Positions 1 through 6,050 of a DNA stretch of 9,252 nucleotides are shown piece by piece. This stretch comes from BOG-1112 sp964635325 (GTDB taxonomy: Bacteria; Bdellovibrionota_B; Oligoflexia; Oligoflexales; Bog-1112). A program made the translations under genes and the position numbers. Position 1 is the first letter of the stretch, and every line of letters starts with the position of its first letter. The stretch is taken from assembly GCA_964635325.1 (NCBI GenBank), contig CAZWOL010000082.1, positions 1 to 9,252 on the forward strand. Reading direction: 5' to 3'. A model generated the notes under the pieces. The model searched no databases and was not told where the DNA came from. It saw only the letters and a list, made by a program, of their open reading frames with translations.

Positions 1-50
1 ACCGCTTTAGCGGTAGCCTATGAACGCTCTAGCGTGAATAGGTCGGTAGT
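1..50. repeat. Nested inverted repeats at left edge
   Basis: Two compact inverted repeats lie side by side. The first is ACCGCT (1-6), TT, AGCGGT (9-14). The second is CCTAT (17-21), GA, ACGCT (24-28), CT, AGCGT (31-35), GA, ATAGG (38-42), a hairpin whose two stems are separated by a symmetric GA/GA internal loop. The cores CGCTTTAGCG (3-12) and CGCTCTAGCG (25-34) differ at one base, so the block looks like a diverged duplication of one palindromic unit. It lies between the end of gshB and the window edge. I cannot tell whether it is an RNA structure, an operator pair or part of a repeat family continuing off the window. Confidence 0.5.
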
Positions 51-55
51 TCACC

Positions 56-89
56 AAACATCTCTTGGAGCAATTACCAGGAGATGTTT
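56..89 (+). terminator. Stem-loop beyond gshB, possible terminator
   Basis: The arms AAACATCTCTTGG (56-68) and CCAGGAGATGTTT (77-89) pair over 13 positions around an 8-nt loop. As rightward RNA, one U-G wobble replaces what is an A-C mismatch on the other strand, and the stem runs straight into TTTT (87-90). It therefore fits best as an intrinsic terminator for a rightward gene lying off the left edge. It also begins right at the stop codon of leftward gshB and could protect or end that transcript, but there is no T tract on that strand. The run of only four T makes termination uncertain. Confidence 0.45.
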
Positions 90-1031
90 TCAGCAGGTCT
101 CTAAGAAGCTTGCAATCTCTGCATAGTAGTCTCGAGTATCCCCTGGTGCGACTAGAAGCCGGGGGCTTGTGATGTTGATCTCAGAAATCTCATCTCCGAT
201 AATATCCATTCCGACAAAATAGACACCCCTCTGTACAAGTTTTTTTGCAACGCGTGCTACCTTGTTGGCTAGTTCAGGTGAGGGGGAATAGCTTTTCAAA
301 ACAGCTCCAGCTGCAGTGTTCGCTAAGAAGGACCCCTGCTTTGGTACTTTCATACACCAACTTAGGGCTTTGCCATTTAATGTAAATGCACGGATTTCAC
401 CTTCGAAGATCCTTGCATCGAAAGCTTGTGCAAGCTTGGGACTAGATCCCCCCTCTGTGTCACGTTGGATGCTTTGCAATGCTTGCTCTTGTGTGAGTTT
501 GGAGAGTTCGATGCGTGTTATGTCCCGCCCACCAAAAAGGTGCAAGGGCTTCAGGACAGCGTCCCCGTTGCATTCCCTCGCTACGAACTCTAAGAGTTGC
601 TCGGGATTTGAGCTTACCAAGGCGCGCTTACACTCTGCGGGAAAATCCAGAGTCCCAAGCTTTTCATTAAAATCGCGCAGTGCTTGCGGATGATTGACCA
701 CTGTTGCTTTTCGGCATGGGTCAAGGAACCACGTAGCTGTGACATAGTTCATGTCGAAGGGGGGGTCCTTGCGCATGTGTATGGTCTGGAAAGCGTCAAG
801 GTTGCAGTCTGTTGCAGGGCCTAATTTGAGTTGCTGAAGATCCTTTGCAAAGATGAGCTCACTGGCAATGCAGTGCGGTTCTTTGCCACTTGTCCAGAAA
901 AGGTCGTTAATTCGGCAAAAATAAACGGCGTGGCCTCTGAGATTGAGGGCGTGGGCGATGCGCAGACTAGAATCTAGTGCAAGGTTTAGCTTTTCGATGG
1001 GATCCATGATAAAGAGATGTTTTCGCTGCAT
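90..1031 (-). CDS. gshB: Glutathione synthetase (ATP-grasp)
   Basis: This cytoplasmic enzyme joins gamma-glutamylcysteine and glycine using ATP, the second step of glutathione synthesis. The 313-residue product is close to the 315 of E. coli GshB, and family motifs occur in order. They are the N-terminal MDPIEKLNLALDSS (9-22), RKDPPFD (87-93), VNHPQALRDFNEKL (112-125), the ATP-grasp segment VLKPLHLFGG (159-168) and FVGMDIIGDEISEINITSP (272-290). D276, E284 and N286 of the last motif match the Mg-binding positions of the family. One oddity is the flexible glycine-rich loop: GSFLANTAAGA (233-243) lacks the arginine of the usual GETRGNLAAGG. The ATG start is preceded by AGGGGG about 10 nt upstream; the later ATG (Met9) has no such site. 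The gene is divergent from pgk, and no gshA is in the window. The family call is secure. Confidence 0.93.
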   Translation of the reverse strand: MQRKHLFIMDPIEKLNLALDSSLRIAHALNLRGHAVYFCRINDLFWTSGKEPHCIASELIFAKDLQQLKLGPATDCNLDAFQTIHMRKDPPFDMNYVTATWFLDPCRKATVVNHPQALRDFNEKLGTLDFPAECKRALVSSNPEQLLEFVARECNGDAVLKPLHLFGGRDITRIELSKLTQEQALQSIQRDTEGGSSPKLAQAFDARIFEGEIRAFTLNGKALSWCMKVPKQGSFLANTAAGAVLKSYSPSPELANKVARVAKKLVQRGVYFVGMDIIGDEISEINITSPRLLVAPGDTRDYYAEIASFLETC

Positions 1032-1061
1032 AGAATTAGAGACCCCCTAGTAAGATAGCGC

Positions 1062-1079
1062 CGCCCTAACGTCAGGGCG
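1062..1079. promoter_or_regulatory. Perfect inverted repeat in gshB-pgk intergenic region
   Basis: CGCCCT (1062-1067) and AGGGCG (1074-1079) form a perfect 6-bp GC-rich inverted repeat around AACGTC. It sits between the divergent gshB and pgk starts, immediately downstream of the proposed gshB start of transcription. It could be an operator or a 5' leader hairpin of the gshB transcript. No T tract follows in either direction, so a terminator is unlikely. Confidence 0.4.
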
Positions 1080-1087
1080 TGGCATTC

Positions 1088-1117
1088 AATATCAACATGG
1101 GGCAAGTCATTCGTCAA
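1088..1117 (-). promoter_or_regulatory. Candidate sigma70-type promoter for gshB
   Basis: Read leftward, TTGACG (complement of 1112-1117, five of six consensus bases) is followed after 18 bp by GATATT (complement of 1088-1093, four of six). This gives a start of transcription near 1081 and a leader of about 50 nt. The assignment rests on consensus matching alone. Confidence 0.35.
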
Positions 1118-1140
1118 AGGAAAGTCGCAGGAGACAAAGC

Positions 1141-2325
1141 ATGGATTTTAATTTTATTGAGAAACTTGATTTGGTCAACAAGACAGTGTTCTTACGCCTT
1201 GATCTCAATGTTCCTTTGGATGCTTCTGGTAAAATCACAGACATGACTCGTATTGAGAAAAGTCTGCGTACCATCAAATACGTACTTCAGTTTACAAATA
1301 AAATTGTTATTGGCAGTCATTTAGGGCGTCCTAAAAAGGGTCCAGAAGACAAGTATTCGCTTGAAGTTGTCGGTGCAAAGCTTTCAGAGCTTCTGAAGAT
1401 CGAAGTTGCATTCGTTCGTGAGTATGTCAAGGCTCCGGTTGATCAGTTGTTGCAACAGCTTGGCAAGAACCGAATTATTTTGCTCGAAAATCTCCGTTTC
1501 TATCCGCAAGAAACTGCAAACGACCAAGCTTTCGCGGCAACTCTTTCCAAGGGAATAGACTATTACATCAGCGATGCGTTTGGTGCTGTGCATCGTGCTC
1601 ATGCTTCTGTTGCAGCTCTACCAGAGCGTTTTTCATCCAACAAAAAAGCGATTGGTTATTTGTTGCAGGAAGAAATCCAAGGTCTCAACCAACTTAACCA
1701 AAAAGCTCAAGCACCATTTACGATTATTATCGGTGGCTCCAAGGTCAGTGACAAAGTCGGAGTCTTGCTTCACTTGATCGATAGTTGCAATAAGATCTTG
1801 GTGGGTGGAGCGATGGCCTATGCTTTCTTGAAGTTCCAAGGTAAAAAAGTTGGAAAATCCATGTGCGAACCCAATGTCGAACGTCTTTTGCAATCTATCT
1901 TTACAAACGCTCAGGCTCGAAAGGTGACTATCTATCTTCCGGATGATCACATTTGTGCGCAGAGTCCAGATGATAGTGAGTCTCAAATTTGTGAGGGAGA
2001 TATTCCTGACCATCTGATGGGCCTTGACATTGGGCCTCGAACCATCGAACGTTATAAGAATGTAATTGCAGGTTCCAAGACGATCTTTTGGAATGGCCCT
2101 CTTGGCGTGTTCGAACAGCCTGCATTTCGCAACGGTACTTTGGCAATAGCGCGTACCATTGCGGAGACAGATTGTCTTTCTGTTGCGGGTGGTGGTGATT
2201 CGATTGCAGCAATCAACCTTGCAGGAGTTGCAGATCGTTTCACACACATTTCAACTGGTGGAGGAGCTGCTCTCGAGTATCTTGAGGGTAAGACCTTACC
2301 AGGGCTCAAAGCTGTGAGCATTTGA
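1141..2325 (+). CDS. pgk: Phosphoglycerate kinase
   Basis: PGK transfers the acyl phosphate of 1,3-bisphosphoglycerate to ADP, giving 3-phosphoglycerate and ATP in glycolysis, and works in reverse in gluconeogenesis. The 394 residues match the bacterial monomer length. Visible motifs in order: FLRLDLNVPLD (17-27), GSHLGRPK (58-65), LLENLRFYPQE (114-124), DAFGAVHRAHAS (145-156), GGSKVSDK (198-205), GGAMAYAFL (222-230), FWNGPLGVFE (316-325), GGGDS (350-354) and STGGGAALEYLEGKTLPG (371-388). The usual NDAFG reads SDAFG here (S144), and the usual PVD near 267 reads PDD; neither removes a core catalytic arginine or lysine that I can identify. AGGAG lies 7 nt before the ATG. tpiA follows in the same direction after 114 bp, a common glycolytic pairing, so co-transcription is likely. 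Confidence 0.97.
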   Translation: MDFNFIEKLDLVNKTVFLRLDLNVPLDASGKITDMTRIEKSLRTIKYVLQFTNKIVIGSHLGRPKKGPEDKYSLEVVGAKLSELLKIEVAFVREYVKAPVDQLLQQLGKNRIILLENLRFYPQETANDQAFAATLSKGIDYYISDAFGAVHRAHASVAALPERFSSNKKAIGYLLQEEIQGLNQLNQKAQAPFTIIIGGSKVSDKVGVLLHLIDSCNKILVGGAMAYAFLKFQGKKVGKSMCEPNVERLLQSIFTNAQARKVTIYLPDDHICAQSPDDSESQICEGDIPDHLMGLDIGPRTIERYKNVIAGSKTIFWNGPLGVFEQPAFRNGTLAIARTIAETDCLSVAGGGDSIAAINLAGVADRFTHISTGGGAALEYLEGKTLPGLKAVSI

Positions 2326-2343
2326 TTCTTGTTTTTGTGGGAA

Positions 2344-2404
2344 TCCGTCACGCAGAGCTCCGCAACTGCGCTCAGGGCAGACTCCGTCGAGGGTTCGCCT
2401 GCTT
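2344..2404. repeat. Interspersed repeat, copy A (between pgk and tpiA)
   Basis: This segment begins with TCCGTCAC (2344-2351) and ends with CGAGGGTTCGCCTGCTT (2388-2404). The same two blocks, in the same order, bound a shorter element at 9052-9089, with one mismatch in the 17-bp block. An internal inverted repeat CGCAG (2351-2355) / CTGCG (2366-2370) could form a hairpin. The sequence resembles the general class of small intergenic repeats with CACCCCGAG...CGAGGGGT ends found in many bacterial genomes. It carries no coding frame. In a pgk-tpiA transcript it would sit in the intercistronic RNA, where such elements often affect mRNA stability. Confidence 0.6.
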
Positions 2405-2439
2405 CTTTGTTAGATCGCAACCAATAGGAGTAGAAAAAA

Positions 2440-3204
2440 ATGCGGAAATTTTTGATCGCTGCAAATTGGAAAATGAATAAACCTGTCCAAGATTTTAGTG
2501 ATTATATCTCCGCGTTGAACTCTAACCACAATCCCGAAGCAAACTGTGAAATCGCTATTGCAGCTTCTTATCCTTATCTTTCAACTCTTCAAAAACTTCT
2601 GAACCAAACCCGCATCCATCTGTGTGCACAAAATGTTCATGACCAAGACAAGGGTGCGTTCACGGGAGAAGTTTCTTTGACAATGTTGAAGGACTTTGGA
2701 GTGTCCAAAGTAATTTTGGGTCATAGTGAGCGACGACAGTATTTTGCGGAGACAGATGCGCAGATAGCGAAGAAAGTGCAAGCTTGTGCTGCTAAAGGTA
2801 TGGGAGCTGTTTTATGCATTGGAGAAACTCTAGAAGAGCGTAAGCAGAATCAAACCTTTGCGGTACTGGGTCGACAAATTCGAGTTGCGCTTGCAGATCT
2901 TAAGACGCTTGAACATCTTGTGATTGCATATGAGCCAGTCTGGGCTATCGGCACGGGTGTGTCTGCGAGTTCGACGCAAGCACAAGAAGCGCATGTTTTT
3001 ATTCGTGGACTCGTGCAAGAGCTTTATGGTGCAGACGTAGCCAATGGAATCCAGATTCTGTACGGAGGTAGTATGAATACCTCGAATGCAGAGGAGCTTC
3101 TCCATCAACCAGATATCGATGGTGGTCTTGTCGGAGGGGCTTCGTTAGATGCGTATGCGTTTGCGAATCTTGTTCGCACTGCTTCGCAAATACATCGCTC
3201 CTAA
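2440..3204 (+). CDS. tpiA: Triosephosphate isomerase
   Basis: TPI interconverts dihydroxyacetone phosphate and glyceraldehyde 3-phosphate in the cytoplasm. The 254 residues have the expected TIM-barrel length. Catalytic residues fall at the classical numbers: N9 and K11 in AANWKMN (7-13), H95 in GHSERR (94-99) and E165 in AYEPVWAIGTG (163-173), the last including the start of flexible loop 6. The phosphate-binding GGS (209-211) and GLVGGASLDA (229-238) are also present. AGGAG (2426-2430) precedes the ATG by 9 nt. Downstream, where secG is often found in other bacteria, there is instead a small convergent gene starting 9 bp away. No clear terminator separates them. The gene appears intact with no unusual substitutions. 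Confidence 0.97.
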   Translation: MRKFLIAANWKMNKPVQDFSDYISALNSNHNPEANCEIAIAASYPYLSTLQKLLNQTRIHLCAQNVHDQDKGAFTGEVSLTMLKDFGVSKVILGHSERRQYFAETDAQIAKKVQACAAKGMGAVLCIGETLEERKQNQTFAVLGRQIRVALADLKTLEHLVIAYEPVWAIGTGVSASSTQAQEAHVFIRGLVQELYGADVANGIQILYGGSMNTSNAEELLHQPDIDGGLVGGASLDAYAFANLVRTASQIHRS

Positions 3205-3213
3205 ATTGTAGAG

Positions 3214-3417
3214 CTAGTCTTTCTTTTCATCAATTGCGGTTGTTACAAGTCCAATGAGTTGGCTTGAAACTCCGATGATGTCTTTGTGTGCGCAGCCTTC
3301 TTGACGTAATGCATCGTATATGGAGCTAGCAAGCATCTTGACCGCACGTTGGTTAAGCGGTTTGCTGCTTTTGCATTCTGTTGAAATTTTTTCACTGATA
3401 GGACTGACTTGTTTCAT
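3214..3417 (-). CDS. Small conserved-looking protein, function unknown
   Basis: This is a 67-residue cytoplasmic-type protein I do not recognise. It has no signal peptide or membrane segment. The N-terminal 25 residues are polar (K, S, E rich). The stretch from about residue 22 to 61 (NQRAVKMLASSIYDALRQEG, then a short turn, then DIIGVSSQLIGLVTTAIDE) reads as two amphipathic helices joined by a turn with a cysteine, as in small helix-turn-helix-like or protein-interaction domains. The start is set by AGGAG (complement of 3428-3432), 10 nt before the ATG. A longer reading from a TTG at 3438 would place that site inside the coding region and is unlikely. The gene converges on tpiA with a 9-bp gap and diverges from psd, with its own promoter candidate. 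That arrangement and the clear RBS support a real gene, but similarity searching would be needed to place it. Confidence 0.72.
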   Translation of the reverse strand: MKQVSPISEKISTECKSSKPLNQRAVKMLASSIYDALRQEGCAHKDIIGVSSQLIGLVTTAIDEKKD

Positions 3418-3452
3418 TGTAATAACTCTCCTGAACAAAACATTCGGCTCAT

Positions 3453-3475
3453 TTTGAATATTGGTTTAATTCAAA
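3453..3475. promoter_or_regulatory. Operator-like inverted repeat
   Basis: TTTGAAT (3453-3459) and ATTCAAA (3469-3475) are perfect 7-bp inverted half-sites with a 9-bp centre, so half-site centres are 16 bp apart. They lie over the spacer and -10 box of the proposed leftward promoter. This is the geometry expected of a dimeric repressor site. The regulator is unknown, and AT-rich inverted repeats do arise by chance. Confidence 0.35.
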
Positions 3476-3486
3476 CTTTGTGCCAA
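3457..3486 (-). promoter_or_regulatory. Candidate promoter of the small leftward gene
   Basis: Read leftward, TTGGCA (complement of 3481-3486, five of six consensus bases) is followed after 18 bp by AATATT (3457-3462, four of six). The predicted start of transcription is near 3450, giving a leader of about 33 nt that contains the AGGAG site. An inverted repeat (3453-3475) overlaps the spacer and the -10 box. Confidence 0.4.
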
Positions 3487-3494
3487 CTGTTTAG

Positions 3495-3521
3495 TCTATG
3501 GTATTAGCATAGATACTAATA
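3495..3521. repeat. Overlapping alternative inverted repeats upstream of psd
   Basis: TCTATG (3495-3500) pairs with CATAGA (3508-3513), while TATTAG (3502-3507), which is the loop of that hairpin, pairs with CTAATA (3516-3521). The two foldings exclude each other. A further inverted repeat, GTTGTA (3571-3576) / TACAAC (3584-3589), lies nearer psd. A TATACT box (3520-3525) could be a -10 element for psd but has no good -35 partner. Confidence 0.3.
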
Positions 3522-3625
3522 TACTGATGGCCCATATGGCGTCAAGAATGAGGCTTTTTGCAGTCAGTATGTTGTAAAAATGGTACAACTTCTGCTGAGC
3601 GTATGATTATTGCGAGGGTCGTGTG

Positions 3626-4474
3626 GTGAAATATCAAATTATGTCTCTTTTACCAAAAAATTTGCAGAGTTATGTGCTCGGTAAGCTGAGTCGCATGCCT
3701 TTGCCGCCGCCGATAGCGCCAGCTGTCAATAAGGCCCTAGTCAGTTGCCTCAATATCGATCTTTCGGATGCAGAGAAGCCAATAGGGGCGTTTAATTCCT
3801 TTGAGGATCTATTTACCCGGGCCTTAAAGCCGGGAGCTCGACCTGTTTTGGGCGAGATTTGTTCGCCCTGTGACTCTAATCTAAGGCAATTTCTGCCAAT
3901 ACAGGAAGGCCAACTGCTACAAGCCAAGGGCCTTTCCTATTCGATCGACGATCTTCTATGCCTTGGGGATAAAGAAAAAAGTGCCTTTAAACCCGCTTGG
4001 TACGGGTCTTTTTATTTAGCTCCCTATCATTATCACCGTGTGCATGCTCCATTTTCAGGGCAGTTGCATTCGATTCGCTATGTGCCTGGTGAGCTTTGGC
4101 CGGTGAATGAAACATTCGTTAACCTAGTTCCCAAGCTGTTTTGTCGTAATGAGCGTGTTGTCTTTGAGATGGAGCATCCGTCTGGAGGCAAGGCTTACGT
4201 TGTTATGGTTGGTGCCTTGCATGTTGGGCGTATCAAGGTCAAAGAAATCGATGAATTTGTTAGCAACGATTTTTCGCGACAGATTCGCGGTGCCAAAACA
4301 CGCGTTTTTTCATTTTCTCCGTCTCGAGATGTTAAGGTAGGAGATGAAATTGGAACGTTCATGTTAGGATCTTCAGTAATTACAGTTTTTGATGACGTTT
4401 TTGCCAAGAATTTTGCTTTCAAAAAAGTTTCAAAATCTGTTCCTCGAAAATGTGGGGATTCTCTTCTCGTTTGA
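3626..4474 (+). CDS. psd: Phosphatidylserine decarboxylase proenzyme
   Basis: Psd decarboxylates phosphatidylserine to phosphatidylethanolamine at the inner membrane. It is made as a proenzyme that cuts itself at an LGS(T/S) site, turning the serine into the pyruvoyl cofactor of the alpha chain. Counting from the GTG at 3626 (282 residues), LGSS occupies 247-250 with cleavage expected between G248 and S249. That leaves a beta chain of about 248 and an alpha chain of about 34 residues, as in the family. Other signatures are D83 in SPCDSN, LQAKGLSYS and the PYHYHRVHAPF segment with H137 and H140, so the Asp/His/Ser autoprocessing triad is present. GAGGG (3614-3618) sits 7 nt before this GTG. 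A GTG at 3623 (4 nt) and an ATG at 3641 (no site) are alternatives. The next gene begins 16 bp after the stop. Confidence 0.95.
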   Translation: MKYQIMSLLPKNLQSYVLGKLSRMPLPPPIAPAVNKALVSCLNIDLSDAEKPIGAFNSFEDLFTRALKPGARPVLGEICSPCDSNLRQFLPIQEGQLLQAKGLSYSIDDLLCLGDKEKSAFKPAWYGSFYLAPYHYHRVHAPFSGQLHSIRYVPGELWPVNETFVNLVPKLFCRNERVVFEMEHPSGGKAYVVMVGALHVGRIKVKEIDEFVSNDFSRQIRGAKTRVFSFSPSRDVKVGDEIGTFMLGSSVITVFDDVFAKNFAFKKVSKSVPRKCGDSLLV

Positions 4475-4490
4475 TCAAGTGAGGATTGCA

Positions 4491-5909
4491 ATGGTTGATG
4501 ATCAAAAACTCCGAACCAAAATTGTTTGGTCTCTCGATCGTTCGTCTTTCACTGAAGCCCAAGGTAAGAAATTTGCCGATGCTGGTTTTGATGCTTTGCG
4601 TCTAATCTATGGCCCTGGAAATGCTTCTGCTTTGGAGGATTTTCTCAGAGGTCTAAATAGCTCAACAGCAAAATCATCTGCCTTGATGGTTGATGTTAGC
4701 CTTCACAAACAGTCTAATATCACGTCTCATCGTGAGAATGCTGAACTTTCCTATAATGAAACCATCGTACTCAGTCCTCAGTCTGGCCACGGGGATATCG
4801 CTATCGAGTCTCCAGACTGGGAGCGTTTGTTTGTAGCTGATGCCATGATCTACATTGGTTTTGGTGCAGTTGTGCTTAAAACGCTGAGTGTTTCAGCAAG
4901 TGAAGTGCGTGCATGTGTTGTGCAAGGTGGCTCTATAAAAGTGGGTTTGAGTGTTTTTGTTGAAGAGACCCAAAAAGAGCCTACTGTTTTTGATTTGAGT
5001 GGTGTGGATATCTCTCCTTTCAAGAACGTTGCAGTCGACTATGTAGTGATTCCAGGTATCTCTACTCCTCGTGAGGTTGCGGTTGTTCGAAAAAAACTCA
5101 ACCTAGCTCTAAAATATGACCCAGCTTTGATAGTGCGTGTGGATAACAAGCGCATTTATGAGCAGTTGGAGCAAATCTTACCGCATGTTGACGGGATTAT
5201 GATTCCTCGTCGAGAGTTGGCTCTTTCCCTGGATCCTGCTCTTGTGCCAATGGTATGCAAAGAAATCATACAGGCCTGTCATGAGTGGGCAAAGATTGCC
5301 ATGATTGAAAGCGATCTGTTGGGGTCTATGCGTTACAACCCAACACCAACCCGCGCCGAAGTATCCGATCTTGCGAATGCAGTGATCGATGGGACGGATG
5401 CGATTGTTTTGGCTGAGGAGCTTGCGCTAGGTCCGCATGTTGAACGTGCACTCAAGACCTGCCGTAATGTTATTGGAGATGTTGAGCGCCAGGAGAACAT
5501 GAACGTCAATTGGATGCCTCGAGTGCGGCCGATTGAGAATGAATTCGAAGCTGTCGCATACCATGCTTATAAGACTGCAGAACGTGTTAAAGCGAAGGCT
5601 ATTGTTTGCATAACTCACCAAGGTAATACTGCTTTGCAGCTGGCAAGCTACCGAATTCAGTTCCCAATCATCGCAGTTACGTTTAAAGACCAAACGCGAC
5701 GACGACTTGCTCTGGTACGGGGAGTTAATTCTCTTGTTTTGGAGATAAACCCTGCTTTGGATGAAGTTTTGCCTGTGGTCAAAGAGCGTCTGCGTTCTTA
5801 CCCTTGGCTAGAGGCGGGTGATTCTATAGTCTTTCTTACCGTTTCGCTCTCACCTGTCGGGCATGAGGCCAGCAACTTACTGACTGTCCAAAAAATAGGC
5901 GAGCAATGA
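4491..5909 (+). CDS. Divergent pyruvate kinase family protein
   Basis: The 472 residues match the length and layout of bacterial pyruvate kinase. The C-terminal half is convincing: DGIMI (234-238), NPTPTRAEVSDLANAVIDGTD (283-303) and the C domain from AVAYHAYKTAERVKAKAIV (354-372) to VQKIG (466-470). The active site is heavily altered. KIEN is RVDN (216-219), ARGDLG is PRRELA (239-244), TATQM is IESDL (272-276) and LSGETA is LAEELA (307-312). In the N-terminal half, ARLNFSHG reads LRLIYGPG (36-43) and DTKGPEIR has only its first Asp (D68). Thus K, E, D and T of the catalytic centre become R216, D218, E242 and S274. It may be an inactive or repurposed homologue; true kinase activity cannot be assumed. 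The start is fixed by GAGG (4481-4484), 6 nt before the ATG. It lies 16 bp after psd, so the two are probably co-transcribed. I give no symbol because function is uncertain. Confidence 0.85.
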   Translation: MVDDQKLRTKIVWSLDRSSFTEAQGKKFADAGFDALRLIYGPGNASALEDFLRGLNSSTAKSSALMVDVSLHKQSNITSHRENAELSYNETIVLSPQSGHGDIAIESPDWERLFVADAMIYIGFGAVVLKTLSVSASEVRACVVQGGSIKVGLSVFVEETQKEPTVFDLSGVDISPFKNVAVDYVVIPGISTPREVAVVRKKLNLALKYDPALIVRVDNKRIYEQLEQILPHVDGIMIPRRELALSLDPALVPMVCKEIIQACHEWAKIAMIESDLLGSMRYNPTPTRAEVSDLANAVIDGTDAIVLAEELALGPHVERALKTCRNVIGDVERQENMNVNWMPRVRPIENEFEAVAYHAYKTAERVKAKAIVCITHQGNTALQLASYRIQFPIIAVTFKDQTRRRLALVRGVNSLVLEINPALDEVLPVVKERLRSYPWLEAGDSIVFLTVSLSPVGHEASNLLTVQKIGEQ

Positions 5910-5932
5910 ATTTCTGAGTGGAGCTGCAGGGT

Positions 5933-5972
5933 ATCATCTCGAGCGTAGTTTAGAGCTCGCATCGGAGACGAT
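5933..5972 (+). other. Weak stem-loop after the pyruvate kinase homologue
   Basis: CGAGC (5940-5944) pairs with GCTCG (5955-5959). The flanks ATCATCT (5933-5939) and AGACGAT (5966-5972) can extend it with one mismatch and a 6-nt bulge. A short TTTT lies at 5972-5975. It might act as a weak terminator or attenuator before yqeY; the core stem is only 5 bp, so the call is tentative. Confidence 0.25.
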
Positions 5973-5996
5973 TTTGCAAGATTGTGTAGGCAAAAA

Positions 5997-6050
5997 ATGT
6001 CTAGACGTCTAAAACACATGTATAAACAGTTGAACAGTGAGGAAGTGTGA
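5997..6050 (+). CDS. Possible 17-codon upstream ORF of yqeY
   Basis: An ATG at 5997, with AGG (5988-5990) 6 nt upstream, opens a 17-codon frame (MSRRLKHMYKQLNSEEV) rich in basic residues. Its TGA (6048-6050) shares a base with the yqeY ATG (TGATG overlap), a typical arrangement for translational coupling. Upstream in-frame sequence does not resemble ribosomal protein S21, whose gene often precedes yqeY in other bacteria. It could be a coupling or leader peptide, or a chance frame. Confidence 0.22.
   Translation: MSRRLKHMYKQLNSEEV

Noticed and set aside
81..1023. GAGATGTTTTC repeated at both ends of gshB (81-91 and 1013-1023)
   Set aside because: An 11-bp match is expected by chance several times in a window this size, and one copy is inside coding sequence.
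1633..2247. 204-codon open frame on the minus strand inside pgk
   Set aside because: It lies entirely within the strongly supported pgk gene, has no recognisable motif, and its composition is what the complement of a coding region gives.
4389..4490. 34-residue extension of the pyruvate kinase homologue from an ATG inside psd
   Set aside because: It overlaps psd coding sequence, matches no PK sequence, and a good RBS precedes the ATG at 4491.
5910..5999. rpsU (ribosomal protein S21) upstream of yqeY
   Set aside because: No frame shows the S21 motifs, and the only frame running into yqeY is closed by a TAG at 5946-5948.
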